From contig CALNVZ010002974.1 in assembly GCA_940671915.1 (NCBI GenBank), forward strand, positions 40,369,211-40,433,210: 64,000 nt of DNA, read 5' to 3'. The translations under genes were made by a program, and so were the position numbers. Below the pieces are notes generated by a model, which saw nothing but the letters and a program-made list of their open reading frames with translations, was not told where the DNA came from and did not search any database. How positions within the stretch are numbered: the stretch's first letter is position 1; each line of letters opens with the position of its first letter. Source of the DNA: Paracentrotus lividus (Eukaryota; Echinodermata; Echinoidea; Camarodonta; Echinidae). Positions 1 through 11,590 of the stretch are shown here, piece by piece.

Positions 1-1095
1 TAGTTTTATGAGCTTCCATGCTAGTTGTGTTTGCATTTTTCGTGACTTCAGAATTGGTCACACGGTGCTGCCAGCGTATCATGAATATGCCACGGATACA
101 AACTTAGTGAGAACGTTGATACAGAGTCCAAGATTCGGCCCCATACAGGAGAGTTATAAGATGGTGCCCTGTTGACGCTCAGTTTTCAATATGTTTTGAG
201 GTAATGATTTGTCCATAATTTTATTCGAAGTCTGCCAAAAGCACTGCTTCCTTTTGAAACTCCATATCAATTTCTTTGTCGAGGCTCGCATTATTCGAGA
301 TCGTACTTCCGAGGTAGGTACAGTGTTTAACAGCATTCAGTGTAGTGCCTTCGATGGATAAGACACGAGGAGAGCATTCTTCTTTGGGAGCAGGCTGGAT
401 CAAAACTTCTGTCTTCTTCATGCTGATGGACTGGCCAAACTGCTGAGCTGCTTCGGAGAAGCAAATTATGTGATGGCTGTGAGCTTATAAAGCACAGTCT
501 TGCTCTTTGGTTTTGGTGCATGTCTTGAAACGTCTGAGATTGAAGAGCCCTCCATCTGTTCGGAAACAGATGTACATTCCCTCACTAAAATTCCCGGTCG
601 CCTGCTCAAGTATCATGCCGAAGAATAAAAAGAGGATGGGGGCCAAGACAATGCCCTGCTTCACACCTTGATATCACAAAGGCATTTGACAGGTCACTAT
701 TTTATTATGTTTTGTATTGTGCACGTTGTCCTTCATGCAGCTGTTTCACGATAGACATGAATTTCGGTGGAGAGCCAAGTTTCTCCAGGATCTGCCACAA
801 TCCTTCTCTGCTCACTGAATCAAATGCTTTGGTAAGGTCGACGAAAGTTACAAACAAGCCTTTGTTTTGTTCGATGCATTTCTCTTACAATTGTCTCGAG
901 CCAATATCATGTCAGTTGTGCTCCTGTTAGCCCTAAATCCACACATTGGCTCTCTGGATGGTTGGTTCTACGGTGGTAGGTAGAAATCTGTTCAGGAGAA
1001 AACTAGCCCAAACCTTTCCAGATATGGATGAGAGAGTTATTCCAAGGTAGTTGGAGCAGTCTGCCTTCTCACCCTTCTTTTACAGAGTGGTTATC
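1..1095 (-). pseudogene. Decayed non-LTR retrotransposon reverse transcriptase
   Basis: Read on the minus strand from about 1095 down to 1, the conceptual translation shows blocks typical of endonuclease-type non-LTR reverse transcriptases. These include KKGEKADCSNYLGITLSS, then FVTFVDLTKAFDSVSREGLW (the first catalytic aspartate region), then KKTEVLIQPAP followed by HCTYLGSTISNNASLDKEI, the thumb-side block. Stop codons and frameshifts separate the blocks, and the YxDD region is not recognisable. The element is therefore inactive. It runs off the left edge of the window, so its C-terminal end is missing. The exact clade is not certain. It lies just downstream (in minus-strand sense) of the Ig exon and is not part of that gene. 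Confidence 0.8.
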
Positions 1096-1244
1096 ATTCC
1101 TACGATACTTCAAAACACATTTATATGAGTAACAAAGTTATTTATTAATTTCAATACAAAAAAAAATGACAGAGGTAATTATGCAAATACAGTCGAAACA
1201 AATGAATTCCTTTGAACGTTATACAGTTTTTATAACTGTCTTAC

Positions 1245-1541
1245 CGTATACAGCCAAATTCGTATGATTGGTAAAACTGTGCCCAGACTTTAGTTCCACA
1301 TGACAGGAGTATACATCTTCATCAGACACCACGACGCTTTTGATGACCATGGAGAAATCCTCATTTAAATGGAACCGGTCATCGAAACTTCTTGGCTGAT
1401 TTCTGAAGAAGGAGACCTTGCTTATGCTACTGCTATTCATCCAATACATGGCTACCAACTCTGCATGGGTAAACGTGAGATCGCAAGGGAGACGTGCATC
1501 TTGCCCCAACCAACCGACTACGGGTTTTTCTGCAGTGACAC
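1245..1541 (-). CDS. Immunoglobulin V-like domain exon of an IgSF gene
   Basis: A 297-nt exon bounded by a good acceptor (T-run then GTAG at 1545-1542) and a GTAAGA donor (1244-1239). Both boundaries are phase 1, the usual arrangement for a single Ig-domain exon. The translation begins VTAEKPVVGWLGQDARLPC, with the B-strand cysteine in LPCDL. The core tryptophan follows in AMYWMNSS. The C-terminal half carries SDEDVYSCHV, the classic D-x-Y-x-C motif before the F-strand cysteine. This is the pattern of a first, membrane-distal V-set domain in a cell-surface receptor or adhesion protein. Which protein it is cannot be told from one domain. The phase and orientation fit the candidate leader exons at 21130-21217 and 29586-29658. 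Further exons would lie beyond the left edge. Confidence 0.75.
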
Positions 1542-1934
1542 CTACAAAAAATAATGATAAAATAAGATAAGACTAGCAATACCACTGAGGGTGATTAATA
1601 CTGCAGCCCCAATGCTTTTGCTATAAAATTAAGTGAGAATTTATTGTTTAGAAGATATAAGGAAGTAGTCTGATCAGCAATATTTCACTTTTTTTTTTTT
1701 TTGCAATGGGCATACACTTTCAGAAACATTTTTTTTAAATGTGCCTTGCACATTTATATGCTAAAAACCATGAAAGTATGAAGAGATTCATGGGCATTGC
1801 TCGAAAAAGGGGGAATTAGTTCGATTTGCAAGATTTTCTTCTGATCTATCAAAACTTAGGTTACTTCCTTGGCCATTAAGTATTCGACACGTTGACAATA
1901 TTAATAGTGTGTCTTGCAAATCGTCATTCCTATA

Positions 1935-2937
1935 GGGCAAGTCCAAGCTATTTTGCGCGGTAACAAACGGGACATTCAGAGCCAAAAAAAGGGCTTGTTT
2001 GAAAAAATCTTAAAATGAAATCTCAATCCTTAGGTATATTCTTGAAGGTACTAAAATCCTCAACAAAAACATAAAAAATTGTTGAAATAACTAAATTCGT
2101 AATTAATTTATGATCATTTATTCGTCGGTAACAAACGGGACCAGAAAAAAAATGGTGTTTTCAAATTTTGACTTTGTTCACATATAAATCTGAATTTAAA
2201 TAGTAGATCTAAACTTGCATCTCATCCGCTTAAATATTTAATATACATTGTAGGGACATATTTCAACGTTGATATAACTTCCGAGTTTTCTGGCAAGGTC
2301 AAGTTTTAAGATATATGTCAGGTAACAAGCGGGACAGGTAACACACGGGACAATTATTCCCTGTAATATTTGTTATTAAACAATTGGTGTAGCCAATGCG
2401 TAGCAACATCTTTTGTTAAGAAATCTTTTTGATAAAACAAAAGAAACATAATACAAAACACAAATGTAAACAACACTGATTTTGTTTCATTTCTAAAGGT
2501 GGGAGGGCGAGTAATAAAAATGCATGATTTTACATCAGCTTAGTAACTTTTGTGAGACTATTTCTGAGACCTGAATATTTTAAGTCTAAAAATATGGAAA
2601 GCTATGTGCTAGGTTCGTGATATTTTTACCAGAGTTAGCCAAGTAAATAAAGAAACAGAAAAAACATACTTTTTGGTTGTACTCCTATGATAAACCTCTT
2701 TTTTAAATGGTTTAAAATAGCATTTTTAATACATTTTTATTTTTTCATGAATATTAATGAGCCTTGTGACGTCATTTGACCTCATTTGCATTAAATTCAT
2801 TTCATACCCTTTATGGTGATATATGACACATTAATATACCTTTACAAACCCACTGACACATTTGACACAAAAATGGTCAAAAAGTCGAAAAATCAGCACC
2901 TTGGGAACAAATAGCGTGGACTTGCCCTATACCAATA
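1935..2937. mobile_element. Terminal-inverted-repeat element, GGGCAAGTCC family, copy 1
   Basis: A 1.0-kb element starting GGGCAAGTCCAAGCTATTTT and ending in the inverse AATAGCGTGGACTTGCCC, flanked on both sides by TATA. It has no transposase reading frame, so it is non-autonomous. Its left half repeats the phrase GGTAACAAACGGGAC several times with variants (about 1960, 2128, 2320, 2338). A second copy, in opposite orientation and split in two, lies at 11140-11590 and 19360-19905. The superfamily is uncertain. A TA or TATA duplication would fit a Tc1/mariner-type mechanism. Confidence 0.75.
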
Positions 2938-5422
2938 AATGTGTGCGTCGACTTCCATTATAGCATTGTTCGAAAAGACAGGACACATACCCATGCATGG
3001 ACTTCCCCTCCTAATTAACAAGCCTGTAGGACAACTACCCCTGAGGACAACAATAAGGGAATATTTTGCCGGTGATAATGTATGACGCGAATAGACCCAG
3101 AATGGAGTCAGTTTGACACTTCATTTTTTGTTTATTAAGGTCTTGATAGAGAAATGCTCTTATAAATGATATTTCAAAATAATTGCATACTATTCTTTGG
3201 CTTGTTTCAAATATGTATATTTCCAGCCTCAAAGGGAAAATAATGATAATTAAATAAATATCAAATTCAAGTAAATACGAAAACGGTCCATCGCAAATAA
3301 ACTTAACGTCAATAAAAAAAAATAGAGGTCATAACAAGAGGCTGACGAAGCATAATTTTTTAAAGCTTGACGTTGTTATAATATCTAACATGATAGTTAT
3401 TATTCATGTATACGGAAAAGATTTGAAATTTTATACCGTCTTCAACATGTTCAATATTTTGATCTCAATTTCTTAAATATACATTTTAATCTTCCCTGGT
3501 AAGGCAATTTAGAGCCACTTTCACTTTATATATCTAGGTATGGGGAAAAGGCGCGTAACCAGAGGGTGGATTTTTAGGGAGTGTCATATCTCGATATTTA
3601 GAGAATATTTGATGACCTTGATTGGGATACGCAGAAATACTGTAAGAGCAGAAGAAAATATTTGATGAGTTGAAGACGAATCCGATATTTTTCTTTAGCG
3701 AGTAACAATATTTCATGTATCCCACGAAAATTGATCATCCAATATTATAATCATTGTTTATATGCCCCCACAAACATATAAATCTGATCTTGTAAAGAGC
3801 ATCACAGGCATGGTAGTCGGAGTTGTAATGAATTGGCAGTTTGCCATATCTTGTCAAAAGCATATTTTATACGCACTGCAATTTCTCAGTTCAGTCGCAA
3901 GCTCAAGATCATTCCATTGGCCAATGATATTGTAGGCAATGCGATCTACTGTATTTCGGACACACCCTGCATGTCTTAGTAACTAAGTTTGATTTTCATT
4001 GGTTTGTCTGAGAAAAGATGGGCGGGTACTTGAGATATGATAGAGAAACATCAAATCTTCATAACACCGATTTATGACAATCATAAGGATGTCATCTCTC
4101 AGAGATAAGACAAAAGATATAACAGTATACGGTGACGATGATTACGGTTCATCATGTGGTTAGTCCTGAAAAGGACTGTTTGAGAAAGTAGAAGAGGAAA
4201 TGGAGATTTACAGAGAGTAGAAAATTGATAGAGAGTAGAGAATAGAATTAGCGGTATTATTTTCTTGATTTAGTCCTGAACAGGACTGTGAACCAGATGT
4301 GAAAACGATCGAGAAGCGAGGAAGGCTTGTAGTAGTAGTGGGGATTACTCGGCGTTTCGGACATATTGACTGTCCGTCTTCACTCCTCCAGTTTTCTGGA
4401 GTTTCTAAGGCATACGTATTTAGTTAAAACTGAAAACATGTGTAAGTCATGAAGAACATTTTGTATCTCTCACGTAAATATTTAGGAGAAAAATAAACAA
4501 TTAACAATTCTCTAACTTTACACACAAGATACGGCAAATCTACTGACAGCATAAATTTTCTGTACACATGAAGATATTTTTACAGTGTAAATACATTGGT
4601 CTCATATGAATTTTCATCTCGTAAGTGTGTTTTAAACCTGTAACAACATTTCAAAATATGATTAGATATGTTATTGTTGGTGAATGGATAATTTAATTCA
4701 TTCATTCAAATCATCGATTTACTTAATTCAAAAATATTATTTTCCCTCTTGTGTAGTGTATTTTCTCTGCGGGTACTATAATATGCCCCTTCATTTTCAT
4801 AGCTAAATGAGTAAGATTGATTTGATAATGATTTATTTCATTCACTTCATTACAGACATATGCATTTTTTCAAAGAACAAAGCACTGGAATGGTGCATAA
4901 GCACCACACTTGAAGATTAAAATCATGAAGTACACAAAAGAAATCCATTGGATCTTGGGTGTGTTTCAGCTACGTTCTAAACAAACTTCCAGTAGCAACT
5001 GCACACAAAAATCGAATGTGTTCAACTAAATAAAAAGTTATATGATATTTATTCATGTACAAAACAAAAAGTAATATCGCGCTACGATAATATAAGTTCA
5101 ATGTGCAAACTAAAATGTGCCTAAAATGAGTACAGAGGTGGCGCAGCTAGGGCATGTAGGGCAGGAGTCAAAGTGCCCTTTTCGCTTTTTTTTTTTTGTC
5201 TAACAATTGCTACGGATGCTCCTAAAATATTGAAACAGAAACTTTTAGACTTCTCAAAAGAGTCCCGGTAAAAATTTTACGGTTATTTTATACAAAAGCA
5301 TCAATTTCACTAATTTGTATTATAATTCAAGTTTAGTGAAATTGAACTTTTCATTATATGAAAAATCTTATCTATAATTCATTTTTTGTTGTTGTTATGG
5401 GGGTTTGTTTTGTTAGGTGGTA
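2938..5422. other. AT-rich non-coding stretch
   Basis: I see no convincing exon here. The open stretches are short, lack protein-family motifs and lack splice context. The region could be intronic if the Ig gene extends across it. The only structured part is the repeat at 4145-4400, listed separately. Confidence 0.5.
4145..4400. repeat. Repeat with paired TCCTGAA/AGGACTGT motifs
   Basis: The phrase TAGTCCTGAAAAGGACTGT occurs twice (about 4161 and 4270) with AG-rich sequence between. It is followed by GGCGTTTCGGACATATTGAC (4351-4370) and a CTCCAG...CTGGAG inverted repeat near 4385-4402. On the minus strand the last part reads GAAGACGGACAG...TGTCCGAAACGCC, a hairpin flanked by GAAGA and AAAC. 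This resembles a degenerate hammerhead core but lacks a canonical CUGANGA. It is probably a fragment of a dispersed repeat. Confidence 0.35.
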
Positions 5423-5430
5423 TATACTTT

Positions 5431-6969
5431 GCGGTCATCCCGATAGTCCGCGGTTCCGTTAGTCCCCGGTTCCGATAGTCCGCGGGTCCGATAGTCCGCG
5501 GGTCCGATAGTCCGCGGGTCCGTTAGTCCGCGGGTCCGATAGTCCGCGGGGGGGGGTGATGCTTGTTACTCTGGAGTTTCGTTATTCCGAAAAATAGAAT
5601 GAGGTTCGTTAGTCCGAAAACTGAAAAAGGTTCGTTATTCCGAAAAAAGTAAAGGTTCGTTATTCCGTATTTTTGTTACATCCAAAAATAGAAAAGGTTC
5701 GTTATTCCGATAATAGAATGAGGTTCTTTATTTCGAATATAGAAAAAGTACGTTATTCCGAATTTGTGTTGTACCTAAAAATAGAAAAGGTTCGTTATTC
5801 CGAATTTGTGTTGTATCCAAAAATAGAAAAGGTTCGTTATTCCGAAAATAGATAAGGTTCGTTATTCCGAAAATAGAATGAGGTTCGTTATTCCGAATAT
5901 GAAATATACTTATTTTAGTAACAAAAACAGTGTTGCAATTAAAAAAATGATGGGATATTATGCAATAAATGACTCAGCGGAGGACCGATACATGTGTATT
6001 TTCGGGGCAAAGCATGTGTTGCATCATGAAGTGGTGTGGATCAAGCATCTTGATTTTGATTTTATCTGATATTGTAACTGCCAGAGCGAATGGATTAAGA
6101 ATGTTGGAGACTGTGTGTTTGTCACCCATGAATAACCTCCAGATAGGGGGATTTTGGGGGGATGGGTTGTCATTATCTAACAGCTAGTGCTGTTTAATTT
6201 TGATTTTCGGAGAATTTATTTCACAAAATTATCAACGGCGACTTCTACTGATAAAGAATTAGTTTCGCTTCTCAAATCGGGCCGTTAAACAGTCCATCAC
6301 TATAATTCATTCCGCAATTGCTTTCGTTCCGTCTTTATTTAATGAAGAATTTATTTCCCAACGTTATCGACGGCGACTTCTTCCGAAAAAGAATAAGTTT
6401 CGCTACAAAAATCGGGCTGTTCTCACGCCTTAACTAAATAATAATTCTGCAATTGTATCCGTTCCGCATTTTATTTATGAAAGAAATTATTCAAAAACAT
6501 TATGAGCGAAATTTATTCTTTATCGGAAGATACTTTTTAGACATAACCTTATTTCATTTTCGGAATAACAAACCTTTTCTATTTTCGGACTAACGAACCC
6601 TTTTTGTTTTCGGTATAACAAACCTCATTCTATTTTCGAAATAACGAACCTTTTTCTATTTCTTAATAGAACAAAAATTCGGAATAACGAACCTTTTCTT
6701 TTTTTCGGAATAACGAACCTTTTTCCATTTTCGGACTAACGAACCTTTTCTATTTTCGGACTAACGCACTTTTGTCTATTTTCGGAACAACGAACCTCAT
6801 TCTATTTTTCGGAATAACAAACCTTCAGAGTAGCAAACATCACCCCCCCCCCGCAGACTATCGGACCCGTGGACTAACGGACCCGCGGAATATCGGACCC
6901 GCGGACTATCGGACCAGCGTACGAACGGACCCGCGGACTATCGGACCCGCGGACTATCGGGCTGTAGCC
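5431..6969. mobile_element. Foldback transposon with tandem-repeat arms and 8-bp target duplication
   Basis: A 1.54-kb palindromic element flanked by the direct repeat TATACTTT (5423-5430 and 6970-6977). Each end has an outer block of 16-bp units built on TCCGATAGTCCGCGGG. Inside that comes a G or C run, then an inner block of units built on GGTTCGTTATTCCGAAAATA. The right arm carries the same blocks in inverse order and orientation. The outer block spans about 5441-5550 on the left and 6850-6960 on the right. The inner block spans about 5575-5900 and 6540-6830. The middle (5900-6540) is unique and holds no transposase. The design recalls the TU foldback elements described in sea urchins, and an 8-bp duplication would fit a hAT-like or P-like mechanism; both links are inferences. 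Confidence 0.85.
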
Positions 6970-6977
6970 TATACTTT

Positions 6978-6998
6978 TACGTACATACTACCTCTTGT

Positions 6999-7045
<47 letters not shown>

Positions 7046-7704
7046 GGCCTAAATACGTAACACCAAAAGTTTTTTTTTTAATAGAAGTTCTTACAATTTG
7101 TATAGATTGTCAGCAAATGGCAAATAATTTAGTTTCAAGAGCATTGTTTCGAAATGCTTTGGAAAATTGACACTCAGATTACGTATATTATCAGGTCATA
7201 TGATCAGCAATGTTACAGATGTAGATATCCCCCACCATGACGATTGTCTCTATGAAATAATACATAACATTAACAACAGACAAGGAAGTTTAAATTGAGA
7301 GAAAATTTCTTGTGTCAAATTCATTCTTATATTACTTTTCCCCCTGATGTCTTTATATTTCAACAACAAAAAAAATGCATAAAAAACAATAAAATTTGGA
7401 ACAGAGTTTCCTTGAATAGCCCTCTATCATGTAAATATCTAAAACTATTGGTAGTAGACATGAAAATTTAAGTTTTGTCTGTGTTATTGAAATATTGTTT
7501 TTATTCTAAAAATCCTTAATTTTCAGTGTCTATAATAACATAGGAGAGTGGGGCACTGACTAAGCTCTGTCGTCACATTTACTTTTAAATTCAAATTCCC
7601 AAGATAGATAAATTGTACTCCTTGATATTTCAAAAACAAAACTTGAAATTTTGATGCCTAGGTTGACGAAAACTGAGAGGCGCCTAACCATGAAACGGGC
7701 CATA
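6978..7704. other. Non-coding AT-rich spacer with poly-T tract
   Basis: It contains a roughly 40-base T run (about 7002-7042) and AT-rich sequence up to the Tc1-like element. I see no exon, RNA gene or recognisable repeat in the remainder. Confidence 0.5.
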
Positions 7705-7834
7705 TACAGTGTCCCCAAAATTATGTGTACACTTTGAAAATATGGAATTAAATAAATTGACGTTGGTTTGAAATTTTACTTATTATTTACATCAAATGGT
7801 AGGTAATGTTACTATCACCTAATCACTAAATCCC

Positions 7835-8416
7835 AAATGTTCCGCCAGTCTCGGAAGTTCTAGGCCGCCATTTGCAATTTTCATGGCCCAAAAATTATTT
7901 GTACACTTCAGAACATGGGTTTTTAAAGGAGTGTTTAAAATTTTGGGAGTCTTCTTTGGCTTCTAGGACAGTCATCAACCTTCTTGGCATACTGTCGACC
8001 AATTTAAAACTCATTTCACAGCCAATACAATTCCAAGTTCGCCGGAGCGTGTCCTGGAGCTACGGGATGATGGATGGTCAATCTAGAGGGCGCTGTCGCT
8101 TCAGATCACCTCTCATGTGCTAAATGGGGATTAAATCTGGGCTGTGAGGTGCCCTGTCTTGTAGCTTAACATGTTTCTGTTTCAATATTGCTCTAATATG
8201 GTTTGCTGTGTTCTTGGGGTCATTGTTATATTGGACCGTAAATTGACGACCATTCAGACTTGAAGCAAATGGGAGCATTTGAGCCATTTGGAGGGGCAAG
8301 ATATCCTCATGGCTTTCATGATGCCATGTTATTAAATTTATCTCTCCAACTCTACTGGCTGCCAAACAACTCCAAATCATGAAACATCCTCCACTATGCT
8401 TCACTGTTGGATCCAA
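7835..8416 (-). pseudogene. Tc1-like transposase fragment, left arm
   Basis: On the minus strand 8416-8120 encodes a recognisable catalytic-half segment of a Tc1 transposase: KHSGGCFMIWSCLAASRVGE, then QYNNDPKNTANHIRAILKQ (the second catalytic aspartate region, normally QQDNDPKHTA) and HSPDLIPI (normally QSPDLNPIE). Below 8120 the frame continues past a stop as HMRGDLKRQRPLD and ends near 7835 with MPRRLMTVL. The stop and the altered catalytic blocks show it is inactive. Its mirror image occupies the right arm. Confidence 0.8.
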
Positions 8417-8824
8417 GCATGACTGACTGAAAGCTTCCTACAAAACACACATGGTCCCGTGCATCATATCTAATCACTTTTGCACTTATTAGGTCTTAGG
8501 ACAGAGTGCTAGAACTCTTCAGGCTTGTTCACATGTTTTGCAAAAGCATGATGCTTCTTTTTTAATGTCACTTACATTTGGCTTCTTTCTTGCCAATTAT
8601 TCCACTTATAGTCATGTAGCCATTTAGCCTGTTGCAGACACTCTTGAGGGCACCCAGGCATACCTCAGCCTCTGTGGCCTTGGATACATTTTTCTTTGGT
8701 CAAAAATCGCAATATTTCATTGCTTACTGTCTGTTTATCAATATCATCATGAAAACTGAAGTCCATGAGACTATGTTTGCCTCTTAGAGGCTCCCACTTG
8801 CGTAAAGGCTGATTGGTCTTCAAG

Positions 8825-9190
8825 TTGTGTTCCAACATGACAGGGACCCCAAGCATGCAGCGAAGCATATTAAAGGAATATTTTAGCAGAAACTTGTTAA
8901 GAAGCTAGAAAAGGCACCTCAGATCCGAGATTTAATCCCCATTTAGCATATGAGAGGTGATCTGAAGCGAGAGCGCCCTCTAGACTCACCATCAAACCAC
9001 CAGCAGCTCCAGGACACGCTCCATCGAACTTGGAAAGGTATTGGCGGTGAAATGAGTGCTAAATTGGTCAACAGTATGCCAAGGAGGTTGATGACTGCCC
9101 TTGGAAATCAAAGAAGTCCCCCAGATATTTTAAACACTCCTTCAAAAACCCATCTTCTGAAGTGTACAAATAATTGTTGGGCCATGAAAA
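8825..9190 (+). pseudogene. Tc1-like transposase fragment, right arm
   Basis: The plus strand reads VFQHDRDPKHAAKHIKGIF, corresponding to the FQQDNDPKHTAK block. It continues RDLIPI, stop, HMRGDLKRERPLDSPSNHQQ and MPRRLMTALGNQ, the C-terminal end of Tc1 transposase. From about 8930 it is a near-exact inverse of the left-arm fragment. Two in-frame stops break it. Having this coding end on both arms in opposite directions is the evidence for a head-to-head composite. Confidence 0.8.
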
Positions 9191-9379
9191 TTGCAAATGG
9201 CGGCCTAGAACCTCCGAGATTAACAGAACATTTGATATTTAGGGTTCAGGTGATGGAGACATTACCTACCATCTGATATAAATAGTGACTGAAATTTCAA
9301 ACCAACATCGATTTGTTCAATTTCATTTTTTCAAAGTGTACAAATAATTTTTGGGGACACTGTAAACATGTATAATGAG

Positions 9380-10565
9380 ATGTTTGCTCTAATTAACTAT
9401 AAATGTGGCATTATTTTAACTACAAAACACAAAGTAAGTTCCCCCTATTTCAGATATAAATAATTTTTGAACCAGGTGGAATTGAAAAAAAATCTAATTA
9501 TATGTCCGTGTAGGTATTTCTATTAGCTACCACGTGAGCGATTTTTAAGAAGAATCATTGCCATGCTTCAGTGAGCAATAGTTAAAGGCAAAATTATCAT
9601 TTTTTGAAGTTCACAAGCAGATTATCACAACTTTGAATAAATAATTGCGGAACAATTTTCAAATTATTCAACATCACACATGTGCACCCTAACAAAGAAA
9701 ATTAGTTCACGGAAAACTTTCACGGTTGAGTGAGCACTGTGTTAAAATTGCACCAAAAAAACTGCTTTTTTTTTTTTTTTGTGAAGTCTACGTGGTATAT
9801 TCGATCAAATATTATTGAATTCCTGTTTTGGAAGTGTACTTTTGCTAACAATTCACGGTTGAATAAACAAATAAAACAACCGAAAATATGCCATTTTCAT
9901 ATTATGATCAGGTATTGCAGTAATTTTATGCACATGAAACTTGACACACAGCTCCAGATGGTCACTAACATGATCTTGGTTCAAATTGCTTATCAGGTAA
10001 GTCACTGAACCATGACGGGGCCCTAAACTTTCTTCTCATTTGCATGGGTTTCTTGTATATTGTGCCCAATGAGGCGTAAAACATCGGGATTTCTGTCAAA
10101 ATAAAATCAGAGGTACTCCCCGAAACAATCGTCCTGTTTAATCAAAGTAAAAATTTAAATTTTGGTCCATACATGAAAAAGGAGCTTTTGTAGTCTCACG
10201 TGCTCACTGAAGCATGGATGTTGAAATTTGTGCCATAGGATTATTGACACACGTCCAAAGGTTTTTTTGATTTTTTTTTTTTTTGCAATTTTCACACAGT
10301 GCTCACTCAACTGTGAATTTTGACCATGAACTCATTTTGTATGTTAGGGCACATAATTATGAGGCATCTTTTTTGACAAGTGTGATGTTGATTAATTTCA
10401 ATATTGTTCCAAAATCATTTATTCAAAATTGTGATAATCTGGTTGAGAACTTCAGTATTACATTTTTGCCTTCAATCATTGCTAACTGAAGCATGACATG
10501 ATGATTCTTCCTAAAAAAAAATCGCTCGATATCTGAAATAGGGAGAAGTTACTTTTTGTGTTATG
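9380..10565. repeat. Palindromic repeat, arms about 9420-9790 and 10260-10565
   Basis: The sequence from 9420 (CACAAAGTAAGTTCCCCCTA) reappears inverted at 10565 downwards (CACAAAAAGTAACTTCTCCC). The match continues through CATGCTTCAGT, TTATCACA, and GTGAGCACTGTGTTAAAATTG. The spacer (about 9790-10260) is unique. No coding sequence is visible. The left edge begins GATGTTTGCTCTAA at 9383, which has an inverted partner at 20501-20515. Confidence 0.7.
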
Positions 10566-11139
10566 TTTATAAACCCCTCCCAAAAAGTTCCGCAAATTGA
10601 ATTTGGGCCATGATAACTTTTTAGGTACGCACTAGTTATTCCTGATATTCATACCATTGGAAAGATAATTCATTCCCCTTTTTATTGATATTATATTTGA
10701 AATGATTGTGCCATGCTTCAATGCACAGATTATCAGAATATGAGGAAAAGTAAAAAGTCAAATGTTGTAAAATGCACTTTTATCGATCACATTGAAATTC
10801 CGCAACGCCAAGTTAGACCCTGATAACTTTTGGGGTATGTTATAATTTTTATTGCATTTTATACCATTGTCAAGTTCATTTATGCCTCTTTTTATTGATA
10901 CCTAATTTTTGCCATGGTCATGTCATGCCTGGGTCCACAGAATCCCTGAATACCAACTGGGTGCAAGGCAAAGTAAAAGATAATGTCCAGTTTAAATGTT
11001 CTGTAACACAACTTTGAACCTGGATACATTTTAATATGGGTTTTAATCATTATCAATTTTTGTAGCATTGAAAAGTTCATTTATTCTTCTTTTTATTGAT
11101 ACCCTATTTGCAATGGTAACTCATGCTTGAATGCACATA
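10566..11139. repeat. Left arm of a long inverted repeat (partner 19906-20440)
   Basis: The phrases AAACCCCTCCCAAAAAGTTC, GGGCCATGATAAC, CATGCTTCAATGCACAGA and ATGCACTTTTATCGATCA all recur in inverse order in 20440-19906. The arms are clearly homologous but diverged, with several indels. Within this arm a shorter motif (TTCATTTATTC/TTTTTATTGATA followed by CATGCTT) repeats about every 220 bp, near 10670, 10870 and 11080. Confidence 0.65.
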
Positions 11140-11590
11140 GGGCAAGTCCACGCTATTTGTTCCCAAGGTGGTGATTTTTCGACTTTTTGACCATTTTTGT
11201 GTCAAGTGTGTCAGTGGGTTTGTAAAAGTATACATAATGTGTCATATATCACCATAAAAGGTATGAACTGAACTTAATGCAAATGAGGTCGAAAAATATG
11301 CTATTTTTTAACCATTAAAAAAATAGATTTGTCACAGGAGTACAACCAAAAAGTATGTATTTTCTGTTTTGTTTTTTGTTTGTTTGTTGTTGTTGTTTTT
11401 TTTTTTGTGTCATTTTATTGGCTAACTCTGGTGAAAATATCACGAACCTAGCACAGAGCTTTCCATATTTTTAGACTTAAAATATTCAGGTCTCAGAAAA
11501 AGTCTCACAAAAGTTACTGAGCTGATGTAAAATCATGCATTTTTATAACTCACCCTCCCACCTTTAGAAATGACACAAAATAAATGTTTT
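11140..11590. mobile_element. GGGCAAGTCC-family element, copy 2, first half
   Basis: It begins GGGCAAGTCCACGCTATTTG and matches the inverse of 2937-2470 in copy 1, through CTTTTTGACCATTTTTGTGT and CTAACTCTGGTGAAAATATC. It stops near 11590 where AGGTGGT-type repeat sequence begins. The other half resumes at about 19360. The simplest reading is that 7.8 kb of other repeats were inserted into a once contiguous 1.0-kb copy. Confidence 0.7.

Larger units (their letters stand above)
7707..9362. mobile_element. Tc1/mariner-type element with long inverted arms
   Basis: The element begins CAGTGTCCCCAAAATTATGT and ends with the inverse ATAATTTTTGGGGACACTG. It is flanked by TA on both sides, the Tc1/mariner signature. 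The arms are unusually long, about 450 bp (7707-8160 against 8905-9362). Both include the C-terminal transposase coding sequence, in opposite orientation. Other transposase pieces lie between them. It looks like a composite of two partial elements joined head to head rather than a standard Tc1 element. Confidence 0.85.

Noticed and set aside
4330-4402. Hammerhead ribozyme on the minus strand
   Set aside because: There is a hairpin flanked by GAAGA and AAAC, but the CUGANGA core is not intact and no cleavage triplet or helix I partner is evident.
6772-7170. 132-residue open frame
   Set aside because: It reads through the repeat arm of the foldback element and a poly-T tract. The translation is repeat-derived.
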